Of a stretch of 64,000 nucleotides of DNA, positions 34,745 to 42,928 are shown one piece after another (the stretch's first letter is position 1; the number at the start of each line of letters is the position of its first letter). The stretch is taken from the NCBI RefSeq assembly GCF_900107195.1, contig NZ_FNPB01000002.1, positions 352,103 to 416,102 of the forward strand. Direction: 5' to 3'. The notes beneath the pieces are model-generated. The model made no database searches. It was not told the origin of the DNA and worked only from the letters and a program-made list of their open reading frames with translations. This stretch comes from Halobellus clavatus (GTDB lineage Archaea; Halobacteriota; Halobacteria; Halobacteriales; Haloferacaceae). A program made the position numbers and the translations under genes.

Positions 34745-35833
34745 ATGTCTCTGTCTCTCGATTCAGATCTCGGTCCGCTACGGTACGTCGCAGGTATTGG
34801 GAGTGGCCTCGTCCTCGTGGCGGCGAGTGAACTTCTGTTCTACCTCATCGGGCGTACCCCGTTCCCGGACGGTTTTCTGGTTGGGCTGCTCACCTCGCTC
34901 CCGTTCGCCCTGTGGCTCGTCTACGGCAGCTACCGGACCGTGACGGCCGGGGTTTCGGACCGCCGCTACTGGCGCATCGTCCGGTGGACACTCGGGGGCG
35001 GGGGTGTCTTTCTCGTCATCAACCTGGGCCTGATGCTCGCCTTTCCGCCGGCGACCGGGGTCGTCGTTCTCAGTTGGGTTCGCTGGGCCGTCGCTATCGG
35101 CTCGGGCGTCGGCTTCGTGATCGGGACGTTCGAGGCCAGAGCGATCCAGCGCGAACTCGCCGCCGAGCGGATCCGAATCAAACAGGAGGAACTCCAGCGC
35201 GAACGCGACCGCCTCGAGGAGTTCGCGAGCATCGTCTCTCACGACCTCCGGAACCCACTGAACGTCGCGGACGGGCACCTCACTCTGGTCCAGCAGAAAG
35301 ACGACGGAACGTTCGAGGATCACCTCGAGACCATCAAGGCGTCTCTCGACCGGATGGAGGCGATCATCGAGGAGACGCTCACGCTCGCTCGCGAGGGGCG
35401 GGCAGTCGGCGAGACGAGCGCTGTCGACCTCTCAGAAATCGCCGAAGCCTCGTGGGACGCAGTCGACACCGCCGACGCGGAACTGTCGATCGACACGGAC
35501 GTGACCGTGCAGGCCGACGCGGACCGCCTCCACCACGTCTTCGAGAACCTCTTTCGCAACGCCGTCGAGCACGGCGGTGACGACGTGACCCTTCGGGTCG
35601 ATACTCTCGGGGACGCGCGTGGGTTCTCTGTCGCCGACGACGGTCCGGGGATCCCCGAGGCGGACCGCGAACGCGTCCTCGAACCTGGACACACGACGCA
35701 GGACTCAGGGAGCGGATTCGGACTCACGATCGTCGAACAGATCGCGACGGCGCACGGGTGGCGACTCCGGATCGACGAGAGCGACGCCGGCGGTGCCCGC
35801 TTCGAGTTCCGAGACGTCACTGTCGAATCTTGA
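34745..35833 (+). CDS. Membrane-bound sensor histidine kinase
   Basis: The 362-residue protein has about four membrane helices in the first 140 residues and no recognisable extracellular sensor, so it may sense the membrane itself. A coiled-coil linker (KQEELQRERDRLEEFAS) leads to the H-box IVSHDLRNPLN (His near 166). ATP-binding motifs are ENLFRNAVEHG, VADDGPGIP and GSGFGLTIVEQI. No receiver or regulator gene is adjacent, so the partner is elsewhere. Likely leaderless transcript. Confidence 0.92.
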   Translation: MSLSLDSDLGPLRYVAGIGSGLVLVAASELLFYLIGRTPFPDGFLVGLLTSLPFALWLVYGSYRTVTAGVSDRRYWRIVRWTLGGGGVFLVINLGLMLAFPPATGVVVLSWVRWAVAIGSGVGFVIGTFEARAIQRELAAERIRIKQEELQRERDRLEEFASIVSHDLRNPLNVADGHLTLVQQKDDGTFEDHLETIKASLDRMEAIIEETLTLAREGRAVGETSAVDLSEIAEASWDAVDTADAELSIDTDVTVQADADRLHHVFENLFRNAVEHGGDDVTLRVDTLGDARGFSVADDGPGIPEADRERVLEPGHTTQDSGSGFGLTIVEQIATAHGWRLRIDESDAGGARFEFRDVTVES

Positions 35834-35919
35834 GGGGACGAACATCGACGACCGCACTGCGAGAACGGCGTCCGAAAATCAGCGGAGGGAACTGGTGGCG
35901 CCGGAACGGGTGGGTCGTG

Positions 35920-36444
35920 TCACCCGAGGATGTACTTCGCGATGCGGTTGTCCGCGAAGTCCATATCCTCGATGACGGAGTCGAGTCCGAGGACCCGACC
36001 GGCACCGAGGACGCCGAGCGTCACGAAGAGCAGCAGGCCCATCAGGTCACCGTTGACCAGGCCGTGGCTCCACGCCGCGTTCCCGAGGTAGAAGAACACC
36101 ATCAGGAAGGCCCCGAAGAAGCTCGCCAGTCTGACGAGCGCACCGACCATGAGGCCAAGTCCGATGAGCGTCTCCCCCAGCGGGATCATAAAGTTCGTGA
36201 ACTCGAGCATCCAGGGGGTCTGCCCCACCCAGACGAAGAACCCGGTGATCGGGCTCCCGCCAGTGGCGTTGACCAGCCACCCCTGCGCGTTGAACGGCTC
36301 CGCAGCGAGGTACTTGGTCACGCCCGCGTGGAGGAACCAGTAGCCGGTCACCACGCGGAGCACGGCTGCCCAGTAGCCGGCGAACGTGCCCTGCAGGTCG
36401 AAATCGAGCGGGTTCGAAACCGTCGTTTGGGTCGAAGTTGCCAT
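35920..36444 (-). CDS. DoxX-family membrane protein
   Basis: The 174-residue protein has four membrane helices with the DoxX pattern: VVTGYWFLHAGVTKYL near the first helix, TNFMIPLGETLIGLGLMVGALVRLASFFGAF, and a C-terminal LLLFVTLGVLGAGRVLGLDSV. DoxX-type proteins are subunits or relatives of thiosulfate:quinone oxidoreductases and of stress-related membrane oxidoreductase complexes. The start is ATG 36444 preceded by GAGGTGA (36451-36457 on the minus strand) and a TATA-like box at 36485-36494. It is not in an operon with a redox partner. Confidence 0.88.
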   Translation of the reverse strand: MATSTQTTVSNPLDFDLQGTFAGYWAAVLRVVTGYWFLHAGVTKYLAAEPFNAQGWLVNATGGSPITGFFVWVGQTPWMLEFTNFMIPLGETLIGLGLMVGALVRLASFFGAFLMVFFYLGNAAWSHGLVNGDLMGLLLFVTLGVLGAGRVLGLDSVIEDMDFADNRIAKYILG

Positions 36445-36450
36445 CGTCGG

Positions 36451-36494
36451 TCACCTCACATTCGCATATCCGAGCAGCAGTGGAGTATAAATAC
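36451..36494 (-). promoter_or_regulatory. Shine-Dalgarno and TATA box of doxX-like gene
   Basis: On the minus strand, GTATTTATAC (36485-36494) is the TATA box and GAGGTGA (36451-36457) the ribosome site, 6 nt before the ATG. This gene therefore has a true leader. Confidence 0.55.
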
Positions 36495-36561
36495 AGGCCG
36501 ATTTTCATCAGCTTGGAAACGGACTCTCCACTTCAGCGTGCCATTCTTCGACATTCCCACA

Positions 36562-37542
36562 TCACTGGAATCGGTCGAGTCCGGACTGTCTGCGGCGGAC
36601 GCCCGCCGGGTCCCGTCGCCACGGCGTCCGCGACGCGCGGAGGGCCTCGGCGTCGACATCGGGCGAGTTCGCAGGCTCCCGCGCGTCGCAGTCGGCTCCG
36701 CAGGCCCGGCGTGGATCGACGATCCGCTCGAAGTGCGTACACCGCGGGCGGCCGTCTGCCGTCGCCGTCGCGTGCGCACACGACGGGAAATCGTAGGTCC
36801 GCCAGCCCTTGCCGTAGGCGCGCTCGGCGATCCGTCGCCGCGCCGCCGCCTTCGCCGCTCGGTCGACGACCGCAACCTCGGTTTCGAGGGGCCGTCGCTC
36901 GACGAGTTCGACGCCGGGTTCGTCGGTCGGGAGCGGCGTCGGTTCCCGGAGCACCGTTCGCTCGTTCGCGTCCGGGTGGACGCGCCAGACGCCGACCTCC
37001 TCGGGGATCCGATTCAGGTGCGCGCGGGTGACGTGGCTCTCGGTCGCGAGGATCACGTGATCGAACAGGCCGAGCGACACGTCGGTCCTGAGTTGTCGTT
37101 CGAGCGCTCCCGGTGAGCCCAGATCGGGCTTGTTCTCGATCCCGACGAGCCGGTCGAACCACGCGTCGGGATAGCGCGTCGTCTGCCGCAGGGTCGCCCG
37201 GCCGTTCCGACGCTCGCTCGCGAAGAAGCCGACTTCGACGGCTCGGTCGACGAGCGGTTCGGTCAGCCCCGGCGTCTCACGGATCGCCCGCCGGCGCGGG
37301 ACGGCCTCGCCGACGCCGACGATGCTCTCGATGGCGCGCGCGGGAATCGTTTCGGCCGTGATCGCCGCGCGGTCGTCGAACGCCGCGCCCGGCTCGACAC
37401 CGACGACGTCGACGATCCGCCGACCGGGTCGGTCGACGGCCCCGCCGAGTTGTCGACCGACGATCCAGTCGGTCGTCGATTCGAGCTGCGCGCAGAGACC
37501 GAGCTCGAAGGTGAACTCCCGTGCGCCGCCGGCGTCGCTCAC
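36562..37542 (-). CDS. DUF5787-like protein, candidate PD-(D/E)XK nuclease with Cys cluster
   Basis: The 326-residue protein matches what I recall as haloarchaeal DUF5787. I see an N-terminal helix with Cys17 (FELGLCAQLE), a PD pair at 125-126, Glu136-x-Lys138 in GIENKPDL, then Gln150 in a helix and the strand FDHVILATES. This order is that of the PD-(D/E)XK/RecB nuclease fold. Near the C-terminus Cys255, 268, 281 and 285 form a cluster. A Cys near the start plus a C-terminal Cys cluster is how Cas4/AddB-type nucleases hold an Fe-S cluster. The nuclease role is my inference. It lies between doxX and the NifU-like gene. Confidence 0.65.
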   Translation of the reverse strand: MSDAGGAREFTFELGLCAQLESTTDWIVGRQLGGAVDRPGRRIVDVVGVEPGAAFDDRAAITAETIPARAIESIVGVGEAVPRRRAIRETPGLTEPLVDRAVEVGFFASERRNGRATLRQTTRYPDAWFDRLVGIENKPDLGSPGALERQLRTDVSLGLFDHVILATESHVTRAHLNRIPEEVGVWRVHPDANERTVLREPTPLPTDEPGVELVERRPLETEVAVVDRAAKAAARRRIAERAYGKGWRTYDFPSCAHATATADGRPRCTHFERIVDPRRACGADCDAREPANSPDVDAEALRASRTPWRRDPAGVRRRQSGLDRFQ

Positions 37543-37659
37543 ATCGGATCCAGGGAGTGCGCGGACAAAAGCGTGACCGGTGGCTGCACGTCGCTGGGCG
37601 GGACCGCGTCGGTCGCGGTGCGACGACGTGTCCCCGTCAGCGACTCGCGATCGCGGGCG

Positions 37660-37992
37660 TCAGAAGTGCCCGGGATCGTCGGTGCCGTACTGGAGTTCGC
37701 CGCCACGGCCCCCCTCGACGGTGCTGTTGCCGTGATCGCCGGCGCTGGGGACTTTCACCCGGACGTCCTCGACCGCCTCGAAGTCCGTGATGAGGTCGGC
37801 TTTGATGTTGTCCGCGGTGATGTTCGAGATGCCGCAGCCGGCACAGGCCCCACCCAGTTCGACCACGACCTCGCCCGTGTCGGGGTCGGCTTTCCGGACG
37901 ACGCTCTCGCCGCCGTGCATCTGGATGATCGGCATCTGCCCGACCATCCAGGTCTCGATCCGCTGGCGAAGGGAGTCCTCGGAGTCGCTCAT
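37660..37992 (-). CDS. NifU-like Fe-S scaffold (C-terminal NifU domain)
   Basis: Start is ATG 37992 ([10 protein letters not shown]), 110 residues. The domain has the metal-cluster pair Cys50-x-x-Cys53 in [12 protein letters not shown], preceded by MHGGESVV and followed by [13 protein letters not shown]. NifU C-terminal domains assemble and hand on Fe-S clusters. The protein lies just downstream of the ROK kinase gene on the same strand (gap about 120 bp) and just upstream of the candidate Cys-cluster nuclease, which may be an Fe-S client. Confidence 0.9.
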   Translation of the reverse strand: MSDSEDSLRQRIETWMVGQMPIIQMHGGESVVRKADPDTGEVVVELGGACAGCGISNITADNIKADLITDFEAVEDVRVKVPSAGDHGNSTVEGGRGGELQYGTDDPGHF

Positions 37993-38113
37993 TGTCACCA
38001 GTTGGCGTTCGAGCCATTGGTACCTTGCGGTTGTACTCACCGCCGGACGCCGTCGAGAAAAGTGTGTCACGGTCTTTCTCTGTGGAAGTCGACGCCGACA
38101 GCCGCGATCCCGT

Positions 38114-39082
38114 CTACAGCCGAGTTCGATCGCCCGTTCCACCGGTCATCGCGCTCGCTAACGCCCCTTTCACGACGACATCGTCGCCGAGCGTCGTCAG
38201 CCTGATCTCGGGCACGTTCGTCATCACCATCTCGTCCATCCGTTCGCGGATCGGCCCCAACACCTGCTCGGGGTTGTTGAGTGCGACCGCGCCCCCGACG
38301 TAGATGACGAGCGGCGCGAACGAGTGGACGATGTTGGCGACGCCCATCGCGTTCCAGTGGCCGAGCCGATCGACCACGTGTGCCGCGAACGCGTCGTCGG
38401 CCGCGTGTTCGAACACGTCGACCGCCGAGAAGTCGGGCTCGCCGAGCGGCAGTGCCGTCTCGACGCCTTCGACCTCCGCGAGGTACTCGGCGTAGTCCGG
38501 AATGTTGTTGCCCGAACAGTACCCCTCCCAGTGCCCGTCGTGGCCGCAGCCGCAGGTGATCTTCCCCTCGGGGTCGAGCGTCAGGTGGCCGACCTCGCCG
38601 GCGTTGCCGTCCCAGCCCGCGAGGACGTTGCCGTCGACGCAGACGCCCGCGCCGATGCCCGAGGAGATGGTGAGATACACCATGTCGTCGGGGTTCCGCT
38701 CGGAGTGGAACCGTTCGCCGATCACGCCCGCAACGGTGTCGTTGTGGAGAAAGACGCGTTCCGTGTCCAGAAGCTTCGAGATGGGGCCAGTGAGCGGGAT
38801 CCGATCGATCGTGTCGGGGAGGTTCGCCGGGTCTTCGACCGTCCCCTCGGCGAGATCGAGCGGCCCGATCGCGCCGATCCCGGCCGCGTTCGCCCGTTCC
38901 GGATCGACCCCGGCCGCCTCGCACGCCTCGCGGACCACGCCGAGGACCGCTTCGGTGACGGCGATCCCGGTGGGCCCCTGGGGGGTGCCGTCGTCTGCCG
39001 CGCCGATAATCGTCCCGTCGCCGTCGGCGACGACCGACCGGATGTTCGTCGCCCCGAGGTCGACGCCCACGTAGTAGGCCAT
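38114..39082 (-). CDS. glk: ROK-family glucokinase
   Basis: The 322-residue protein has the ROK ATP site DLGATNIRS (8-16), catalytic Asp in LHNDTVAG, the ROK motif GEVGHLTL and a zinc motif [10 protein letters not shown]. In standard ROK kinases the zinc motif is CxCGxxGCxE; here the third ligand is His and not Cys. It phosphorylates glucose or a related sugar with ATP for haloarchaeal sugar catabolism. The AT-rich palindromic TATA box CTTAATTAAG lies about 27 bp upstream of the ATG. Confidence 0.9.
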   Translation of the reverse strand: MAYYVGVDLGATNIRSVVADGDGTIIGAADDGTPQGPTGIAVTEAVLGVVREACEAAGVDPERANAAGIGAIGPLDLAEGTVEDPANLPDTIDRIPLTGPISKLLDTERVFLHNDTVAGVIGERFHSERNPDDMVYLTISSGIGAGVCVDGNVLAGWDGNAGEVGHLTLDPEGKITCGCGHDGHWEGYCSGNNIPDYAEYLAEVEGVETALPLGEPDFSAVDVFEHAADDAFAAHVVDRLGHWNAMGVANIVHSFAPLVIYVGGAVALNNPEQVLGPIRERMDEMVMTNVPEIRLTTLGDDVVVKGALASAMTGGTGDRTRL

Positions 39083-39107
39083 CGTGTCGATACGTGTGGT
39101 GGCGACA

Positions 39108-39117
39108 CTTAATTAAG
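39108..39117 (-). promoter_or_regulatory. TATA-like box of the ROK glucokinase
   Basis: CTTAATTAAG is a perfect palindrome and the only AT-rich stretch nearby; it lies about 27 bp before ATG 39082. Confidence 0.55.
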
Positions 39118-39289
39118 CGGGTTCTCGGCCGTCGTGGCCGCCGCTTTCGGGACTCGATCGATCGTCATCGCCGGACGGCGGAGCGGTGGAGCCGGCCGCT
39201 GGGAGGCGCCTGTCCCGTCGGTCACGAGTCGCTGCGGACCGTCGGGACTCGGGGGCTGACGAACAGTGGAACGGTCGTCGCCGACAGTA

Positions 39290-39670
39290 TCAGTAGTCGG
39301 GCGCGTCGTCCTCGACGGCGCGCTTCATCGAGTCTCGCCGGGACTTCGCGTCACGACCAGTGGCTTCGAGCAGGAAGTCGTTCTTCGCGTCGACGGCGTC
39401 GCCCGCGGCTTCGAGATCGTCGGGACCGAGTTCCGTGGGGTCGCGCTCCTCGAACTCGACGCCGAGGCGGTCCTTCTTGCCGCTGTAGGTGACTGCGCCC
39501 GCCACGATTCGCTGAAAGACGGGGTTGTCCGGCTCTTCGACGACGTAGAGCTCGCTGTCTTTGTACTCCATCGTGTCGCTGATGGAACCGAAGTACTCCT
39601 CGACGGTCGCCTCCATATCCGGGATGCGTTCCTCGAGCGTCTCCCCGCGACGCATCTTGTACTCCTTCAT
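39290..39670 (-). CDS. DUF5611-like small haloarchaeal protein
   Basis: The 126-residue protein has a conserved-looking core (ATVEEYFGSISDTMEYKDSELYVVEEPDNPVF, shown in parts) and a charged C-terminus with KNDFLLEATGRDAK. It matches what I remember of DUF5611, a halophile family without known function. No signal peptide or membrane helix. It is followed at 39.7 kb by the zinc-ribbon gene on the same strand (gap about 58 bp, upstream), so the two may be co-transcribed. Confidence 0.7.
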   Translation of the reverse strand: MKEYKMRRGETLEERIPDMEATVEEYFGSISDTMEYKDSELYVVEEPDNPVFQRIVAGAVTYSGKKDRLGVEFEERDPTELGPDDLEAAGDAVDAKNDFLLEATGRDAKSRRDSMKRAVEDDAPDY

Positions 39671-39727
39671 AAGCCGTGATTCGATAGCAGACGGTTTACC
39701 TGTTTCGTCACTGTTCGACGGCCGGGC

Positions 39728-40957
39728 CTAGCGCTCACGCTCGGCGATGTATCCCTGCTTGCACTCGGGGCAGATGTCACCGGCCCGCATCGAGGACGCC
39801 CCGGCGAGTCGCGCGTGGCCGCAGTTGGGGCAGTAGAACTCCACGCGGTCGTCGGGGACGTCGGATTCGAGCGTCGTCGACTCACCAGCGCGCGTGAAGC
39901 CGTTGCCGGCGTCGGCCTCCCGAGCGTCCACCGGATCGGCGTCACGGTCCGGACTCGACGGCTCCCCACGACCGGTCTGCGGTGATTCCGGCGGCTCGGC
40001 CTCGGCTGCGAGCCCCTCGATCGACCCGTCGTGATCGGCCGCGGCGTGGCCGTTCACTTCGGGCGTCAGCCCGCCACCGCCGAGTTCGACGTCGGTGTCG
40101 TCGGTCGTCGCGTCGAAACCTTCGTCGTCGCCCTCGTGGTCTGGCCACCTGGACGACTCCGCCTCGCGGCCGTGCCACTCGCCGCGTTCCCGGTCGTCGG
40201 CCGTCTCGGCCTCGGCGGAGTCGGCCCCGTCGTCGGCGTCGATGATCTCCGCGTCGTTCGTCACCTCCTCCGCCGCTGCGTTCTCGCCCGGGCCTGTGCC
40301 CTCCTCGGCGGCTGCGGACTCCGCGGCGGCCTGGGTGGGGTCGGCCTCGGTCTCCTCGGGCCACTGCGTCTCGTCGCGTTCGCCGGCTTCGCCGTCGAGG
40401 ATGACCGCGTCGTCGGCATCGGGATCGGTCTCGACATCCTCCCAGTCGTCGCTCCCCGTCTCCCAGCCGTCGTCGGTCTCCGCCTCGTCGATCGCCTCGA
40501 CCGCCTCGGTCGCGTCGGCGATCGCCTCCTCGTCGGCCTCCGGAGGGGTCGAAGCCGACGTCGCTCCGTCGGCCGCCTCCGCTCCGGGCTCCGCCGCAGG
40601 GTCGGCTCCCGCATCCGACGGTACCTCGGCCGGTTCGGCCGCGTCCCGGTCTTCAGCCGTCGGCGAGGCCGCTTCTCCGGCGGCCGCTGCGGCCGACTCG
40701 TCGCCGCCGGCGCTCGCGGCGCTCTCGGGGCCGGCAGCCCCGTCGGTAGGCTCCGCGGAATCGTCGAGGCCGACTTCCGCCGGCGATCGGATCGTGGTCA
40801 CTTCCTTGTTCTGACTGACGACCTGTTCGTCGCCGCACCGTCCGCACGTCTGCACTTCCCGGATGGTAACGACCACCTCGTCGCCCCGTTCCTCCCTGTT
40901 GCGCTCTACCTCGGGGTCCCCGTACGTATGCCCGAGAAGACGGCACTTGAGTCCCAT
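39728..40957 (-). CDS. Zinc-ribbon protein with a long acidic linker (DUF7093-like)
   Basis: The 409-residue protein has an N-terminal Cys pair (CGRCGDEQ near 37) after GLKCRLLGH and a C-terminal zinc ribbon (CPNCGHARL then CPECKQGY). About 300 residues between are a low-complexity acidic linker dominated by Glu, Asp, Ala, Thr. Such two-ended zinc proteins with acidic linkers are common in haloarchaea and may be nucleic-acid or protein adaptors. I recall the name DUF7093 for the ends. ATG 40957. Confidence 0.75.
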   Translation of the reverse strand: MGLKCRLLGHTYGDPEVERNREERGDEVVVTIREVQTCGRCGDEQVVSQNKEVTTIRSPAEVGLDDSAEPTDGAAGPESAASAGGDESAAAAAGEAASPTAEDRDAAEPAEVPSDAGADPAAEPGAEAADGATSASTPPEADEEAIADATEAVEAIDEAETDDGWETGSDDWEDVETDPDADDAVILDGEAGERDETQWPEETEADPTQAAAESAAAEEGTGPGENAAAEEVTNDAEIIDADDGADSAEAETADDRERGEWHGREAESSRWPDHEGDDEGFDATTDDTDVELGGGGLTPEVNGHAAADHDGSIEGLAAEAEPPESPQTGRGEPSSPDRDADPVDAREADAGNGFTRAGESTTLESDVPDDRVEFYCPNCGHARLAGASSMRAGDICPECKQGYIAERER

Positions 40958-41089
40958 TACCCGTGTTTCCGGCAGTCAGCGTCAAAAGTGTACCTCCTGC
41001 GTCTGACGGACGGCAGACGGACCCACGCGGGCGGCGCTCCCGCCCAGTTCGGCGGTAAGCGTATACCCGATGGGAGCGAAGGTCGGGGT

Positions 41090-41392
41090 ATGAGAGCGCG
41101 GCGCGAGTTCCGAGACCGGCCCGACGTCGAAGTAGCTGTCCTCGACGCTCTCGTCGACCGTGCGGAGGAGGGGATGACCGTCTTCGAGGTGCGCGCGGCG
41201 GTCGACTCCGATATCGATGCGATCGAGGAGGCGCTCGCGGCGCTGAAGCGGGACGAACTCATCGCGGTCGAGAACGGCGAGGACGACCGCGTCGTGATCC
41301 TCGTCGCTGACCGCGTGGTCCCCGATCCCGAGGCGGATCCGCCGGAAGAGCAGAGCATCATGGAAGCACTGCGCGACAAATTCGGTCTGTGA
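41090..41392 (+). CDS. Small winged-helix-like protein (DUF6432-like)
   Basis: ATG 41090 (MRARREFRDRPDVE) gives 100 residues. The middle (VLDALVDRAEEGMTVFEVRAAVDSDIDAIEEALAAL) has the pattern of a helix-turn-helix/winged-helix domain, followed by a strand pair (ELIAVENGEDDRVVILVA). It could be a DNA-binding regulator or a stand-alone HTH adaptor. I associate it with DUF6432 but am not certain. Directly precedes the YgfZ-like gene with a gap of about 90 bp. Confidence 0.65.
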   Translation: MRARREFRDRPDVEVAVLDALVDRAEEGMTVFEVRAAVDSDIDAIEEALAALKRDELIAVENGEDDRVVILVADRVVPDPEADPPEEQSIMEALRDKFGL

Positions 41393-41479
41393 GGGCTCAC
41401 AGGCCCCGGTTGCGATGCGACCCTCCCCCGGACCTCTGTGACGCTGCGGTTTTCCCTCCTCGTCCCGGATACCACCACG

Positions 41480-42586
41480 ATGACCGTCGTCACTGAACAG
41501 CACGAGGCACACGGCGCGACGTTCGAGGAGCGTGACGGCCGGCGGCTCGTCCGCGAGTACGGCCGCCCCGAGCGCACTCACGGGGCCGTCCGCAAGGGCG
41601 CGGGCGTGATCGAGATGGGGTACGGCGTCGTCGTCGTCACGGGCGAGGATCGGCTCGAGTTCGTCGACGACACGGTCTCGAACCGTGTCCCACGGGAAGA
41701 CGGCGAGGGCGTCTACGCACTCCTCTTGGACCCGCAGGGCCGCATCGAGACGGATATGTACGTCTACAACGCCGGCGAGCGACTCCTCTGTTTCACGCCG
41801 CCGACGCGGGCCGGACCGCTCGCGGACGACTGGGCGGAGAAGGTGTTCATTCAGGACGTCGACATCCGCGAGGCGTCGACGGACTTCGCGATCTTCGGCG
41901 TCCACGGCCCGAAATCGACCGAGAAGGTAGCGAGCGTCCTCAACAGCGCAGGCGCGCCGGAACCGCCGCTCTCCTTCGTCAGAGGCTCGATGGGTGACGA
42001 GGGCGTCACCGTGATCGCGGCCGATGGGCCCACCGGCGAGGAGGGCTACGAGGTCGTCTGCGCCGCCGATGCTGCCGAACGCGTCTTCGAGATGTTACTG
42101 ACGATGGGGATGAACGCCGTCCCGTTCGGCTACCAGACCTGGGAGACGCTCACGACGGAAGCCGGGACGCCGCTCTTCGACACCGAACTCGCGGGGCAGG
42201 TCCCGAACGTGCTCGGTCTGGCGAACGCCGTCGACTTCGAGAAGGGCTGCTTCGTCGGGCAGGAGGTCGTCTCGAAGGTCGAGAACCGCGGGCAACCGAG
42301 CAGTCGGCTCGTCGGTCTCGGATTCGACGGCGACACGGTCCCCGAGGAGGGAGCCGACGTCGCGGTCGGCGGCGACGTCGTCGGCCACGTGACCCGCGCC
42401 AGTGTGAGTCCGTCGCTCGATCACCCGATCGCGCTCGCGCTCGTCGACTTCGACGCCGACCTCGACGGCGACGGATCGCTGTCAGTCGCCGCGAGCGCCG
42501 GGCGTCTCGACGCCGACCCCACACCGCTGCCGTTCGTCGAGGGCACGGCTCGATCGGCGCGCCTCCCGACGTACTCGGACGCGTGA
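41480..42586 (+). CDS. YgfZ/GcvT-family tetrahydrofolate-binding protein
   Basis: Start at ATG 41480, 368 residues. It has the GcvT (aminomethyltransferase) fold. The YgfZ signature KGCFVGQEVVSK, with its conserved Cys, is clear, so this is more likely the Fe-S cluster assembly/repair factor YgfZ (IBA57-like) than a glycine cleavage T-protein. No other glycine cleavage genes are nearby. Its neighbour at 37.7 kb is a NifU-like scaffold, so the region contains two Fe-S biogenesis functions. Confidence 0.85.
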   Translation: MTVVTEQHEAHGATFEERDGRRLVREYGRPERTHGAVRKGAGVIEMGYGVVVVTGEDRLEFVDDTVSNRVPREDGEGVYALLLDPQGRIETDMYVYNAGERLLCFTPPTRAGPLADDWAEKVFIQDVDIREASTDFAIFGVHGPKSTEKVASVLNSAGAPEPPLSFVRGSMGDEGVTVIAADGPTGEEGYEVVCAADAAERVFEMLLTMGMNAVPFGYQTWETLTTEAGTPLFDTELAGQVPNVLGLANAVDFEKGCFVGQEVVSKVENRGQPSSRLVGLGFDGDTVPEEGADVAVGGDVVGHVTRASVSPSLDHPIALALVDFDADLDGDGSLSVAASAGRLDADPTPLPFVEGTARSARLPTYSDA

Positions 42587-42630
42587 CCTGACACCGTCGC
42601 GGACTACGCGTGCTCGGCACAGTATGAGAC

Positions 42631-42660
42631 ACCTGACAGGTCGGTGGAAAAAATAAATAT
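42631..42660 (+). promoter_or_regulatory. Palindrome and TATA box upstream of the LOV kinase
   Basis: ACCTG-A-CAGGT (42631-42641) is a perfect palindrome immediately upstream of the strong BRE/TATA stretch GGAAAAAATAAATAT (42646-42660). The predicted transcript starts near 42685, leaving about 240 nt before the kinase ATG, which is long for this genome. Confidence 0.5.
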
Positions 42661-42768
42661 CCTCGCGCACTCGGACCTGAGCGTGCACTGCCACCGCCGA
42701 CGGCCGATCGATCCCGCACCGTCTCCCGACGTCGGGAACGCCGGGTGCCCGGGGACCGATCATCGACG

Positions 42769-42924
42769 ATGAGCCAGGGTACCGCCGCGGCGCGATCGCC
42801 CGTCGGTCGCGACGCACTCGCCCTGCAGATTCACTTCGCTCTCGTCGCTAGCCCCGCCGACATCACTCACCCCGCCGTCGCTCGCGCGCCCGATCAATCG
42901 ACGCGACGTCACGGGCGGCGGTGA
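42769..42924 (+). CDS. Possible 51-residue small ORF in the LOV kinase leader
   Basis: ATG 42769 opens a 51-codon frame that ends at TGA 42922-42924, 4 bp before the kinase ATG. The GGTGA that contains its stop is also the best ribosome site for the kinase. Codon usage in the first part is genome-like; the end is Arg-rich. I recognise no homologue. It could couple translation to the kinase or be incidental. Confidence 0.3.
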   Translation: MSQGTAAARSPVGRDALALQIHFALVASPADITHPAVARAPDQSTRRHGRR

Positions 42925-42928
42925 GACG

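Noticed and set aside
42622..42635. 14-bp identity (GTATGAGACACCTG) between 42622 and 59191
   Set aside because: One copy is the coding start of htpX. Identities of this length are expected by chance in 64 kb.
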